DNA from: Maritalea sp051251695
GTDB lineage: Bacteria; Pseudomonadota; Alphaproteobacteria; Rhizobiales; Devosiaceae
Assembly (NCBI RefSeq): GCF_051251695.1
Contig: NZ_JBPOEU010000012.1
Location: forward strand, 1-64,000
DNA length: 64,000 nt
Reading direction: 5' to 3'
Shown: positions 43,485 through 52,564 of the stretch, piece after piece
Position numbering within the stretch: position 1 is the stretch's first letter
How the letters are laid out: every line of letters starts with the position of its first letter
Position numbers and translations under genes: made by a program
The notes under the pieces: model-generated
Told to the model about the DNA's origin: nothing
Database searches by the model: none
Seen by the model: only the letters and a program-made list of their open reading frames with translations

Positions 43485-44795
43485 TTATAGGATAAACCGG
43501 CTTAAATCGGTGTCTTCTGCCAACACGCCGACTTGCTTGCGCACATAATCACCGTCGATTTTGATGGTTTCGCCGTCTTTGTCTGGTGCGTCGAATGAAA
43601 TATCTTCCACCAGTTTTTCCATAACGGTTTGCAATCGACGAGCGCCGATATTTTCAATCTTGGCATTGATCGATACCGCCAGCTCGGCAATGACATCAAT
43701 CGCATCATCTGCAAAATCAAGCGTTACGCCCTCGGTGCCCATCAAAGCAACATATTGCTTGATCAAACTCGCGTCGATATCATTCAGAATACGCACAAAA
43801 TCTTCATGCTCGAGGGCCCGCAATTCAACGCGGATCGGCAGGCGGCCTTGAAGTTCAGGCAAAAGGTCTGACGGTTTGGCCACATGGAATGCGCCGGAAG
43901 CAATAAACAGGATATGATCGGTTTTTACCGGTCCATATTTAGTGGAAACCGTTGTGCCCTCAATTAATGGCAACAAATCGCGTTGCACGCCCTCTCGGGA
44001 AACATCGCCGCCTGAACGGCCATCACGCACACAGATTTTGTCGATTTCATCAAGGAAAACAATACCGTGATTTTCAACAAGGTCGATCGCATCCGCGTTG
44101 ACTTTATCTTGGTCTAGTAGCTTGTCCGCTTCCTCGTCGATCAGCAATTTATAGCTGTCTATGACCTTGATGGTGCGTTTAACGCCTTTTTGCTTGAAGG
44201 CTTTGCCCAGCATATCGGACAGGTCGATCATGCCCATATTTGCGCCCGGCATGCCCGGAATTTCAAACATCCCATTGCCCTGCGGCGCTGAAAGCTCAAC
44301 TTCGATCTCTTTGTCGTCGAGCTCATTGCTGCGCAGCTTCGCTCTAAAGCTTTCTCGGGTCGCTGCAGTTGCGCTTTCGCCAACAAGCGCGTCCAGCACC
44401 CGTTCTTCGGCTTGTAAATGCGCTTTGGCCTGCACTTCCTTACGGCGCTTGTCGCGCAAAAGGGAAATACCGGCTTCAACAAGGTCGCGCACAATTTGCT
44501 CGACGTCGCGACCCACATATCCAACTTCGGTAAATTTGGTCGCTTCAACCTTAACGAACGGGGCTTGTGCCAGTTTGGCCAAACGACGAGATATCTCGGT
44601 TTTGCCCACGCCAGTCGGGCCAATCATCAAGATGTTTTTTGGACTGACTTCTTGGCGAAGATCGCTATCGAGCTGCTGGCGGCGCCAGCGATTGCGCAAT
44701 GCGACCGCAACAGCCCGTTTTGCGTCTTTTTGACCTACAATATAACGGTCCAACTCCGAGACGATTTCTCTGGGGGAAAAGCTTAGTTCACTCAT
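43485..44795 (-). CDS. hslU: ATP-dependent protease ATPase subunit HslU
   Basis: 436 residues; unfoldase ring of the HslUV (ClpYQ) protease. N-terminal FSPREIVSELDRYIVGQKDAKRAVAVALRNRWRRQQ, Walker A GPTGVGKTE near residue 60, Walker B IVFLDEIDKI near 250, and the sensor ASGAFHVAKPSDLLPELQGRLPIRVEL. The C-terminal tail LSRFIL inserts into HslV. Overlaps the GNAT gene by 4 bases. Confidence 0.97.
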   Translation of the reverse strand: MSELSFSPREIVSELDRYIVGQKDAKRAVAVALRNRWRRQQLDSDLRQEVSPKNILMIGPTGVGKTEISRRLAKLAQAPFVKVEATKFTEVGYVGRDVEQIVRDLVEAGISLLRDKRRKEVQAKAHLQAEERVLDALVGESATAATRESFRAKLRSNELDDKEIEVELSAPQGNGMFEIPGMPGANMGMIDLSDMLGKAFKQKGVKRTIKVIDSYKLLIDEEADKLLDQDKVNADAIDLVENHGIVFLDEIDKICVRDGRSGGDVSREGVQRDLLPLIEGTTVSTKYGPVKTDHILFIASGAFHVAKPSDLLPELQGRLPIRVELRALEHEDFVRILNDIDASLIKQYVALMGTEGVTLDFADDAIDVIAELAVSINAKIENIGARRLQTVMEKLVEDISFDAPDKDGETIKIDGDYVRKQVGVLAEDTDLSRFIL

Positions 44796-45313
44796 TTAAT
44801 CTTACCTTTCGGTGCCTTGTCGAGAAAGCGCACCATCAGTTCTTCATCTATATATTTGCCATCGACAAAAAGGCTGCGTGGCTCAATGCCATATGTTTCA
44901 AAACCAGCCCTAACGTAGGACTTTTTCGCGGCTTCATTTGTTGCGTTGACGCCTAAGTAAAGCTGGATAATGCCAGCATCCATTGCTGTTTGAGCCAATT
45001 GATCCAAAATTTTGCCCGAGAGGCCACGGCCTCGTGCTTTTGGGCTCGTGTAAATGGAAACAACGGATGCACTATGTTTGGTTTTTTCGCCTTTCTCGCG
45101 AAAATAGGCGCCAATCGCCACCAACTCATCACCTGAAAATGCGCCAAAAGTCACCAAATCCGACAACCATTTTTCAACGTCGGCAAGTGATTTTGCCGCA
45201 TACTCACCCGCAGAGCCGCCAAATGCATCTGGGTGTTTTGTCAGTGCATTCAAACGCAATTGGCGGAAAATTGGTGCATCTTCCCTTCTTAGGCGGCGTA
45301 TTGAGTAGCTCAT
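44792..45313 (-). CDS. GNAT-family N-acetyltransferase
   Basis: 173 residues. A single GNAT domain with acetyl-CoA motif A VVSIYTSPKARGRGLSGKILDQLAQ (R/Q-x-x-G-x-G form RGRGLSG near residue 93) and motif B LYLGVNATNEAAKKSYVRAGFE. Length is typical. It sits between hslV and hslU with 4-base overlaps on both sides, so all three are translationally coupled. Substrate unknown; the coupling suggests a protein-quality role but is not proof. Confidence 0.9.
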   Translation of the reverse strand: MSYSIRRLRREDAPIFRQLRLNALTKHPDAFGGSAGEYAAKSLADVEKWLSDLVTFGAFSGDELVAIGAYFREKGEKTKHSASVVSIYTSPKARGRGLSGKILDQLAQTAMDAGIIQLYLGVNATNEAAKKSYVRAGFETYGIEPRSLFVDGKYIDEELMVRFLDKAPKGKIK

Positions 45314-45873
45314 TCGTCCAAATCGATGGTTTCCACGATTAGTTCATTGTTGGTGTAAACGCAGATCTCTGCCGCAATTTTCATCGCACGACGTGCAATA
45401 TCTTCTGCGTCATAATCGGTATCCATCAACGCGCTGGCAGCTGCGAGTGCGTAATTTCCACCTGAACCAATGGCCATAACACCGTGATCGGGCGATAAAA
45501 CATCACCTGTTCCGGTAAGGACAAGGCTGTCTTTCTTGTCCGCCACAATCATCATGGCTTCAAGTTTGCGTAAATACCGGTCGGTGCGCCAGTCTTTTGC
45601 CAGTTCAACACATGCACGCATTAGCTGGTCTGGATATTGTTCCAACTTTGCTTCTAAGCGTTCAAATAGAGTAAAGGCATCTGCTGTTGCGCCGGCAAAT
45701 CCTGTGATGACGTTTCCGCCTGCTAAGCGCCGTACTTTACGCGCGCCATGTTTAATCACTGTCGGCCCTAAGGATACTTGGCCATCTCCAGCCACAACAA
45801 TTTTATTGTTCTTGCGAACCGTCAAAATTGTTGTGCCGCGCCATCCTGCTGAGCCTTGCTGATTTTCTTGCAT
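45310..45873 (-). CDS. hslV: ATP-dependent protease subunit HslV
   Basis: Threonine protease core of HslUV, about 187 residues. The mature N-terminus begins at the catalytic Thr in WRG-TTILTVRKN; GDGQVSLGPTVIKHGARKVRRL and GVMAIGSGGNYALAAA are family signatures. ATG 45873 is chosen; a TTG at 45879 lies closer to the AGGAG and is a real alternative. First gene of hslV-GNAT-hslU, with an RpoH-like promoter upstream. Confidence 0.95.
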   Translation of the reverse strand: MQENQQGSAGWRGTTILTVRKNNKIVVAGDGQVSLGPTVIKHGARKVRRLAGGNVITGFAGATADAFTLFERLEAKLEQYPDQLMRACVELAKDWRTDRYLRKLEAMMIVADKKDSLVLTGTGDVLSPDHGVMAIGSGGNYALAAASALMDTDYDAEDIARRAMKIAAEICVYTNNELIVETIDLDE

Positions 45874-45904
45874 AGTCAAATTATCTCCTGCAATTCGTCA
45901 TCCT

Positions 45905-45932
45905 ATTTAGGCCTTCTTTTGCCAATTTCAAT
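45905..45932 (-). promoter_or_regulatory. RpoH-type heat-shock promoter of hslV
   Basis: On the minus strand ATTG, 17 bases, CCTAAAT, one base off at each element from the alphaproteobacterial RpoH consensus CTTG-N17/18-CYTATNT. It is 32 bases upstream of the hslV start. Confidence 0.6.
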
Positions 45933-46041
45933 CATTTCAATCGAATAGCGACTTTTCGTTGCCGCGAACTGATGCTAATAAGGCCCTGAAATTAAAGGCG
46001 AGGCGGCATATGCCGCCCTCAATTAAAAGGTTGCCTTCGTT

Positions 46042-46632
46042 ATGCGCCGCGCAAAATTGATCCGCAAAACAAATGAAACAGACGTAAGCGTGTCTGTAAA
46101 TTTGGACGGTACAGGAAAATCAAACATCAATACAAATGTTGGTTTTCTTGATCATATGCTGGACCAAGTGGCGCGACATGGCATGATTGATATTGATATC
46201 GTCGCAAAGGGTGATTTGCATATTGATGCGCACCACACAACCGAAGATGTGGGCATTGCGCTGGGCCAAGCAATTAAAGAGGCCTTGGGCGATAAAAAGG
46301 GCATCCGTCGCTATGCGTCGTGCGATTTACCCATGGACGAGGCCTTGTCTCGTGCCGCGATTGATATATCTGGTCGTCCGTTTCTAGTGTGGCGGGTTGA
46401 GTTTAAACGCGACAAAATTGGTGATTTTGATACGGAACTGTTCCAAGAATGGTTCCAGGCGTTTGTCATGAATGCGGGCATTACGCTTCATGTCGAGAAC
46501 GTATATGGCGACAATGCGCATCATATTGCTGAAAGTTGCTTTAAAGCATTGGCGCGCGCATTGCGTGATGCCGTTGAAATTGATCCGCGAAACGCTGATC
46601 GTATTCCGTCGACCAAGGGTATGCTCCAATAG
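46042..46632 (+). CDS. hisB: imidazoleglycerol-phosphate dehydratase
   Basis: 196 residues; the monofunctional dehydratase form of HisB. Mn-binding segments DHMLDQVARHGMIDIDI and HHTTEDVGIALGQAI near the N-terminus, with a second set NVYGDNAHHIAESCFKALARALR later. First gene of the histidine block, divergent from hslV. The phosphatase half of the enteric HisB is absent, as usual outside enterics. Confidence 0.96.
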   Translation: MRRAKLIRKTNETDVSVSVNLDGTGKSNINTNVGFLDHMLDQVARHGMIDIDIVAKGDLHIDAHHTTEDVGIALGQAIKEALGDKKGIRRYASCDLPMDEALSRAAIDISGRPFLVWRVEFKRDKIGDFDTELFQEWFQAFVMNAGITLHVENVYGDNAHHIAESCFKALARALRDAVEIDPRNADRIPSTKGMLQ

Positions 46633-46663
46633 CGTCCCAACCATTTAAAAATTGAGGCAAGAC

Positions 46664-47176
46664 ATGGGCCTTTTTGCCATTTATGCAAAACCTTCATCCA
46701 AGAATGTAGCCAAGGATGGACCCCAATCCCTTATCACCCAAGAAATTGCGGTTATTCGGGACCGTTTTTCAATATTCGCCTGCTTGTTGACCCCACTTTG
46801 GTGTATTTGGCATCGTTTGTGGCTTGAACTCGCGGCTTTTCTAGGCGTGGCATTTGTACTTGGTTTCGCAGCGTTCTTTACCGGCGAAAGCGCGGGCAGT
46901 TGGATTGGATTTTTAGTGGCGCTGCTCATCGGGTTTGAGGCCTCGTCAATCCGAGGCTATGCGCTCACGCGCAAAGGCTATTTGTTTAAAGGCCAAGCAG
47001 TAGCGCAATCTTCAAGCGAAGCTGAATGGCGTTATGTCGCCAATATGCTCAAACCTGTCGCCCCTGAACCAGAATTGAAGGTGGATGACGAAGTTGAACC
47101 CCCGGTGAAACCATCAACAATTGAGGTTTCAACCACTTTTTTATCGAATGAACGGCCAACTGGGATCGTGCAATGA
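46664..47176 (+). CDS. DUF2628 family membrane protein
   Basis: 170 residues from ATG 46664 (GAGGCA upstream). Two to three hydrophobic segments in the middle (about 42-85: LTPLWCIWHRLWLELAAFLGVAFVLGF and GSWIGFLVALLIGFEASS), followed by a hydrophilic tail with an acidic, proline-rich end. Family function is unknown. It lies between hisB and hisH, overlapping hisH by ATGA; this location is common in rhizobial his operons. Confidence 0.88.
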   Translation: MGLFAIYAKPSSKNVAKDGPQSLITQEIAVIRDRFSIFACLLTPLWCIWHRLWLELAAFLGVAFVLGFAAFFTGESAGSWIGFLVALLIGFEASSIRGYALTRKGYLFKGQAVAQSSSEAEWRYVANMLKPVAPEPELKVDDEVEPPVKPSTIEVSTTFLSNERPTGIVQ

Positions 47177-47829
47177 GCGAAAAAGTTCTGATCGTCGATT
47201 ACGGCGCTGGCAATTTAAAATCGGCACAAAATGCGACACAACGCGCCGCCAAAGAACTTGGCCGCGAAGTGGATGTTGTCGTTTCCGGCGCTGTGGCGGA
47301 CGTAAAAGATGCTGACCGGGTCATTTTGCCTGGCGTTGGCGCGTTTGCAGATTGTATGGCCGGGCTTGAGAGCGTTGATGGCATGATCGATGCCCTGCAT
47401 TCCCGGGTCATTTTGGACGCAGTGCCTTTTTTGGGCGTGTGTGTGGGGATGCAACTATTGGCCAGCGAGGGCCGCGAAAAAATCTATTTCAAAGGTCTTG
47501 ATTGGATCCCGGGGATCGTCAAGCATATCGAGCCAAATGACCCGGCACTTAAAGTGCCCCATATGGGCTGGAACACGCTGACCCAAACCAATCCTCACCC
47601 GCTGATTGATGATATCGATCTAGGGGATGACGGGAGCCACGCCTATTTCGTTCACTCGTACTTTTTTGAAGTGGCGGATCCTGCACATTTGATCGCAACC
47701 GTTGATTATGGGCAAACCCTGACCGCGATCATTGGCCGGGACAATCTGGTTGCGACCCAGTTTCATCCGGAAAAAAGTCAAACGCTGGGGCTAAAGCTCA
47801 TCTCAAATTTCCTTAATTGGTCCATCTAG
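47173..47829 (+). CDS. hisH: imidazole glycerol phosphate synthase glutaminase subunit
   Basis: 218 residues. Class I glutamine amidotransferase: nucleophile elbow GVCVGMQLLA (Cys near residue 93), catalytic His-Glu in TQFHPEKSQ near the C-terminus. The oxyanion region GVGAF is intact. Supplies ammonia to HisF. Translationally coupled to the DUF2628 gene. Confidence 0.95.
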   Translation: MSEKVLIVDYGAGNLKSAQNATQRAAKELGREVDVVVSGAVADVKDADRVILPGVGAFADCMAGLESVDGMIDALHSRVILDAVPFLGVCVGMQLLASEGREKIYFKGLDWIPGIVKHIEPNDPALKVPHMGWNTLTQTNPHPLIDDIDLGDDGSHAYFVHSYFFEVADPAHLIATVDYGQTLTAIIGRDNLVATQFHPEKSQTLGLKLISNFLNWSI

Positions 47830-47844
47830 AAAGGCCAAAGCCAA

Positions 47845-48576
47845 ATGATTTTGTTTCCTGCCATCGACCTAAAAGACGGCAAATGCGTTCGCTTGCAAAA
47901 AGGCGATATGGATGCGGTAACGGTTTTTAATGACAGTCCGGCTGACCAAGCAAAACAGTTCGAAGATCAGGGCTTTGAATATTTGCACGTCGTTGACTTG
48001 AACGGCGCATTTGCAGGCGAAAGCGTGAATGGCGATGCGGTTGAAGCGATTATCAAATCCGTCAATATGCCGGTGCAGCTTGGTGGCGGTATTCGCACGA
48101 TTGAGCATATTCAAGCCTGGCTTGACCGCGGACTAGCGCGGGTCATTTTGGGTACTATTGCGGTGCGTGACCCAGACTTGGTGATTGAAGCCTGCAAAAA
48201 ATTCCCCGGCCAGATTGCCGTTGGCATTGATGCGCGTGGCGGCAAGGTCGCGGTTGAAGGCTGGGCCGAAACATCTGAATTGGATGTGATCACCTTGGCG
48301 AAAAAGTTCGAAGGCGCAGGCGTCGCGGCGATCATTTTTACCGATATTGACCGCGATGGCATTCTGACCGGCATCAATTGGGACGCGACGTTGGAACTGG
48401 CACAAGCGGTTTCAATACCCGTCGTCGCTTCGGGTGGGTTGGCATCAATGGAAGACATTAAAATGATGTGCAAACCGGAAATGGCCGTGCTGGAAGGCGC
48501 TATTTCAGGCCGCGCGCTGTATGATGGTCGCATTGATGTAGATCGCGCTCTTGAGATGATTGGGGCAGGAAAATGA
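47845..48576 (+). CDS. hisA: phosphoribosylformimino-5-aminoimidazole carboxamide ribotide isomerase
   Basis: 243-residue TIM barrel. Catalytic Asp in the N-terminal FPAIDLKDGKCVRL (about residue 8), LHVVDLNGAFAG, QLGGGIRT and the second half-barrel ASGGLASMEDIK. Overlaps hisF by ATGA, matching its position just before HisF in the pathway. Confidence 0.96.
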   Translation: MILFPAIDLKDGKCVRLQKGDMDAVTVFNDSPADQAKQFEDQGFEYLHVVDLNGAFAGESVNGDAVEAIIKSVNMPVQLGGGIRTIEHIQAWLDRGLARVILGTIAVRDPDLVIEACKKFPGQIAVGIDARGGKVAVEGWAETSELDVITLAKKFEGAGVAAIIFTDIDRDGILTGINWDATLELAQAVSIPVVASGGLASMEDIKMMCKPEMAVLEGAISGRALYDGRIDVDRALEMIGAGK

Positions 48577-49382
48577 GCCTTAAAACCCGCTTGATCCCCT
48601 GTCTCGACGTTAAAGATGGCCGCGTCGTTAAGGGCGTCAATTTTGTTGATCTAGTTGATGCTGGTGATCCGGTTGAATGCGCGATTGCCTATGATGCTGC
48701 GGGTGCGGATGAACTCTGTTTCCTTGACATTACAGCCAGCCACGAGGGTCGCGACACAATTTATGACGTGGTTGCCCGCACGGCTGAACATTGTTTTATG
48801 CCCTTAACGGTTGGCGGCGGCATCCGAACCGTTGAAGATATTCGTAAGCTTTTATTGTCCGGCGCAGACAAAGTGTCGATCAATTCTGCGGCGGTAAACG
48901 ATCCGGACTTTATCAATCGGGCAGCAGATAAGTTTGGCAATCAGTGCATAGTGGTTTCAGTCGACGCAAAAAGACGCGCCACGCAATCTTTGGGCGGCGA
49001 CAATCGATCAAATTGGGAAATTTACACCCATGGCGGACGCCAGGCGACGGGCATTGATGCGGTTGAATTCGCGATTGATATGGTCAAGCGTGGCGCTGGA
49101 GAATTATTGGTGACCTCGATGGATCGGGATGGTACCAAAATTGGGTTTGATATTGAATTGACCCAAACAATTGCGGACGCTGTACCTGTGCCGGTCATCG
49201 CTTCGGGTGGGGTTGGCGAACTTGATCATTTGGTTGATGGAGTAAAAAATGGCCATGCGAGCGCTGTGCTTGCGGCCTCGATTTTTCATTTCGGCACCTA
49301 TTCGATTGGACAAGCAAAACAACATTTGGCCCAAAGTGGTATTGCCGTGCGCCAAGATAATGTGGCTAAAGAGGTGTTATGA
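48573..49382 (+). CDS. hisF: imidazole glycerol phosphate synthase cyclase subunit
   Basis: 269 residues, slightly above the usual 252-260 because of a few extra residues around ATQSLGGDNRSNWE and a longer C-terminus. Catalytic Asp in LIPCLDVKDGRVVKGVNF and the second Asp in LLVTSMDRDGTKIGFDI are present. With HisH it makes IGP and AICAR. Overlaps hisE by 4 bases. Confidence 0.95.
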   Translation: MSLKTRLIPCLDVKDGRVVKGVNFVDLVDAGDPVECAIAYDAAGADELCFLDITASHEGRDTIYDVVARTAEHCFMPLTVGGGIRTVEDIRKLLLSGADKVSINSAAVNDPDFINRAADKFGNQCIVVSVDAKRRATQSLGGDNRSNWEIYTHGGRQATGIDAVEFAIDMVKRGAGELLVTSMDRDGTKIGFDIELTQTIADAVPVPVIASGGVGELDHLVDGVKNGHASAVLAASIFHFGTYSIGQAKQHLAQSGIAVRQDNVAKEVL

Positions 49383-49696
49383 CCTTTTCACTGGGCGATC
49401 TTGAACGCATTATTGCACAAAAAGCCGCAGCTTCTGCCGATGTTTCCTATACGGCAAAATTGTTGCAAAATGGCGGTAAGGAAGCGGCGAAAAAGCTGGG
49501 CGAAGAAGCTGTTGAGGCGGCTCTTGCTGCCGTACTTGGGGATCGCGACGAACTCACCAAAGAAGCTGCTGACGTTCTTTATCATTTGCTTGTTGTGCTT
49601 AAAGGCGCTGATATTCCCCTAAGCGACGTGTTGAGTGAACTTGAACAGCGCACCGCGCAAAGCGGGCTTGACGAAAAAGCTTCGAGAAAGGCTTGA
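49379..49696 (+). CDS. hisE: phosphoribosyl-ATP pyrophosphatase
   Basis: 105 residues, the stand-alone HisE form. The KLLQNGGKEAAKKLGEEAVEAALAAVLGDRDELTKEAADVLYHLLVVL helix pair with its conserved glutamates and the KEAADVLYH motif is complete. Second step of the histidine pathway. Coupled to hisF and 3 bases from coaA. Confidence 0.94.
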   Translation: MTFSLGDLERIIAQKAAASADVSYTAKLLQNGGKEAAKKLGEEAVEAALAAVLGDRDELTKEAADVLYHLLVVLKGADIPLSDVLSELEQRTAQSGLDEKASRKA

Positions 49697-49699
49697 AAT

Positions 49700-50656
49700 T
49701 TGGACCAGCTCAAAGCCGCCGGATACCCATCGCCCTATCGTCATTTTTCGAAGGCGGAATGGGCTGCGCTGCGTGCGGATGAGCTGATGACGCTGACCGC
49801 CGATGATCTGGTGCGGTTGCAATCATTAAATGATCCAATTTCATTAGCAGAAGCGGAAAAAATCTATTTGCCGCTCGCCCGGCTTTTGTCAATTTATGTC
49901 GAAGCGGTCCAGGGACTGCACCTCGCGTCCGGTAAATTTTTGCATCAAAATGGTGAAAAAGCGCCCTTTATTATTGGCGTCGCGGGTTCGGTTTCGGTTG
50001 GAAAGTCGACAACGGCGCGTATTTTGCGCGCTTTGTTGCAGCGCTGGCCATCATCGCCCAAAGTTGATCTTGTCACAACAGACGGCTTTCTGCTGCCAAA
50101 CGCGCAACTGGAAAAACGCGGTTTAATGGAAAAAAAGGGCTTCCCCGAAAGCTATGATCGCGGGGCGTTCCTAAAGTTCTTGGCGCGGATTAAAGCCGGT
50201 GAGCCAAATGTCAGCGTGCCCACCTATTCTCATCTTGTTTATGACGTGGTCAAAGGCGAAGAAATTACGGTCGATCGGCCCAGCATTTTAATCGTTGAGG
50301 GGCTCAACATTCTTCAACCGGGCGAACTGCCCAAAAATGGCAAGCCGATCCTGTTCGCCTCGGATTATCTAGATTTCTCGATCTATATTGACGCCGCCGA
50401 AGCCAATTTGCGAAAATGGTATGTGGAGCGGTTTTTGCGGTTGCGCGAAACCGCATTCCAAGACCCAACAAGCTTTTTCCATCGGTTCTCAAAGCTAGAT
50501 GCAGGCGAGGCAAAAGCACTCGCCATCTCCATTTGGGAACAGATCAACCTGCCCAATTTGACCAATAATATTTTGCCCACCCGTGGTCGCGCAGATCTGA
50601 TCCTTAAAAAGGGCCCCGATCACACCATTGATGAAGTGGCATTGCGTAAGCTTTAA
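49700..50656 (+). CDS. coaA: pantothenate kinase (type I)
   Basis: 318 residues; first, rate-limiting step of CoA synthesis. P-loop IGVAGSVSVGKSTTARIL near residue 95, VTTDGFLLPN, FPESYDRGAFLKFL and VPTYSHLVYDVV are signatures of type I CoaA. It starts at a TTG with AAAGG upstream. Last gene of the his block. Its stop overlaps the stop of the opposite adenosine kinase gene by 4 bases. Confidence 0.95.
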   Translation: MDQLKAAGYPSPYRHFSKAEWAALRADELMTLTADDLVRLQSLNDPISLAEAEKIYLPLARLLSIYVEAVQGLHLASGKFLHQNGEKAPFIIGVAGSVSVGKSTTARILRALLQRWPSSPKVDLVTTDGFLLPNAQLEKRGLMEKKGFPESYDRGAFLKFLARIKAGEPNVSVPTYSHLVYDVVKGEEITVDRPSILIVEGLNILQPGELPKNGKPILFASDYLDFSIYIDAAEANLRKWYVERFLRLRETAFQDPTSFFHRFSKLDAGEAKALAISIWEQINLPNLTNNILPTRGRADLILKKGPDHTIDEVALRKL

Positions 50657-51657
50657 AGAGCAAGTCCTGTATCTTTTGCCATCTGTTCCAGGCTCATATT
50701 TGGTCGAGCACCCACATGAGAAATGATTTCAGAAGCGCATAGGCAACCCAGCGAAAGGCTTTGGTCCATGGTTTGGCCGCGCGCCAATCCATAAAGGAAA
50801 CCAGATGCAAACAGGTCACCTGCGCCAGTTACGTCTTCAACCTGCTCCACTTTGAAGGCAGGAACTTCGCTTACAGTACCATCTTTAATAGCAAGGGCAC
50901 CTTTTGAGCCGAGCGTAATGGCGACGGTGGCGCAGTCTTCTTGAACAGCTTTGACCGCATCGCTGAGATTATCCACTTGATATAGCGACTTAATTTCATC
51001 TTCATTTGCCAGCAAAACATCCATGGTTTTGTTGCGCAACAGATTGATAAACTCATCCCGGAAACGATCAACGCAAAACGGATCGGACAATGTAATTCCA
51101 GCCAAACGCTGGTGTTTGTGCGCCAATTGACCCGCTTTCACAAAAGCACGTTTGGCTTCAGGGGGATCCCACAAATACCCCTCCATAAAGGTCAATGCGG
51201 ACGCAGAGATCAAGTCTTCGTCCATATCAGCAACCGTAAGCTCCTGACAGGCCCCCAGATAGGTGTTCATGGTGCGCTCGCCATCTGGGGTGATCACAAT
51301 CATCGAACGAGCTGTGGAGGTGCCGTGAATAAGCGTTGGCGTGGTATAAACAACACCTGCTTTGGTCAAATCTTTGCGAAAGATCTGCCCCAGATCATCT
51401 TCAGCCACTTTGCCAATAAAAGCGCCATTGCCACCCAGCGAGGAAACGCCCACCGCCGTGTTGCAGCAAGAACCGCCTGAAATATGCTGAGGATTGCCGG
51501 GCAGGCGGGAATATAAATATTCAGACCGCTCCGCGTCCACCAAATGCATGATGGATTTATCCATGCCTTCTTTTTGCAAAAATTCATCATCGACTTTTGC
51601 AAATACGTCAATGATGGCATTGCCAATGGTTAAAACGTCAAATCTGGCATCAGCCAT
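50653..51657 (-). CDS. PfkB-family sugar kinase, probable adenosine kinase
   Basis: 334 residues from ATG 51657, which begins MADARFDVLTIGNAIIDVFAKV; the longer frame to 51702 is not family-like. The PfkB motifs HISGGSCCNTAVGVSSLGG and DVTGAGDLFASGFLYGLARG (anion hole and catalytic Asp near residue 275) are complete. The family includes adenosine, ribo- and fructokinases; length and the alphaproteobacterial pattern favour adenosine kinase. Confidence 0.88.
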   Translation of the reverse strand: MADARFDVLTIGNAIIDVFAKVDDEFLQKEGMDKSIMHLVDAERSEYLYSRLPGNPQHISGGSCCNTAVGVSSLGGNGAFIGKVAEDDLGQIFRKDLTKAGVVYTTPTLIHGTSTARSMIVITPDGERTMNTYLGACQELTVADMDEDLISASALTFMEGYLWDPPEAKRAFVKAGQLAHKHQRLAGITLSDPFCVDRFRDEFINLLRNKTMDVLLANEDEIKSLYQVDNLSDAVKAVQEDCATVAITLGSKGALAIKDGTVSEVPAFKVEQVEDVTGAGDLFASGFLYGLARGQTMDQSLSLGCLCASEIISHVGARPNMSLEQMAKDTGLAL

Positions 51658-51726
51658 AAGGATCTCGCCCCTCGGGATCGTTGTCATGTGTTTGCTGGTC
51701 ATTTTTATACCAGCAGGTGCCTTACC

Positions 51727-52383
51727 TTATGCTTTTAGAACCTTGTCCTTAAATTTGCATTGATCCACAATAATACAGTGGTAGCATTCTGGCTTGCGGG
51801 CTTTGCAAATATATCGACCGTGCAAAATCAGCCAATGATGGGCATGTAGTAAAAACTCAGCCGGAATGATGCGCTCTAATAATAATTCAACCGCGAGTGG
51901 CGTTTTCCCTGGCGCGAGGCCGGTGCGATTGGAAATACGAAACAGGTGGGTGTCCACCGCAATCGTTGGTTGCCCAAAGGCAATGTTAAGTACCACATTG
52001 GCAGTTTTACGTCCGACACCGGGTAAAGCTTCAAGTTCTTCGCGGGTTTGGGGGACTTCAGAATTATGTTTGTCGATCAAGTCTTTGCAAAGCGTGTAAA
52101 CGTTTTTCGCCTTGTTGCGGTAAAGGCCTATCGTTTTAACGTAATTGCGAATTTCTTCTTCGCCCAATGCATACATGGCTTCGGGTGTAGAGGCGATTGC
52201 GAACAGCGACTTTGTGGCCTTGTTCACCCCAATATCGGTGGCTTGCGCACTCAGGACCACTGCCACAAGCAAGGTGAAGTGATTGACGTAATCCAACTCC
52301 CCCTCAGGATGAGGATCGCTCGCCTGAAAATTGGCGAACATCTGATGAATTGTCTGTTTTGTAAGTCGGGATCGTTTGGCCAT
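51727..52383 (-). CDS. nth: endonuclease III
   Basis: 218 residues; DNA glycosylase/AP lyase for oxidised pyrimidines. The helix-hairpin-helix ALPGVGRKTANVVLNIAFG, the catalytic Asp in VDTHLFRISNR, and the 4Fe-4S cluster spacing C-X6-C-X2-C-X5-C in CKARKPECYHCIIVDQC are all intact. Monocistronic, divergent from the Ada-like gene. Confidence 0.96.
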   Translation of the reverse strand: MAKRSRLTKQTIHQMFANFQASDPHPEGELDYVNHFTLLVAVVLSAQATDIGVNKATKSLFAIASTPEAMYALGEEEIRNYVKTIGLYRNKAKNVYTLCKDLIDKHNSEVPQTREELEALPGVGRKTANVVLNIAFGQPTIAVDTHLFRISNRTGLAPGKTPLAVELLLERIIPAEFLLHAHHWLILHGRYICKARKPECYHCIIVDQCKFKDKVLKA

Positions 52384-52460
52384 GGTGCTCAGAACTCAGA
52401 TGAAGACATTTTGAGTAGGGCATGAGAACGGCCCAAATTAAAGAGCAAAAGCACATATTT

Positions 52461-52487
52461 GGAAACAAAACACACTCCATCTCGTCT
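52461..52487 (+). promoter_or_regulatory. possible ECF-type promoter upstream of the Ada-like gene
   Basis: GGAAAC, 16 bases, CGTCT: the general ECF pattern (GGAAC-N16/17-CGTC), 78 bases before the gene. A chance match is possible. Confidence 0.3.
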
Positions 52488-52564
52488 TGGGTCGAAAATC
52501 GCGTAATTCGTCATGTTAAAATCGGGTCGCAAGGCGCACCGAACGGCGTTATGTTGCATCTATT

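Noticed and set aside
52441..52564. tmRNA or other stable RNA in the nth / Ada-like gap
   Set aside because: No tag-peptide reading frame, acceptor-like ends or conserved RNA motifs could be seen.
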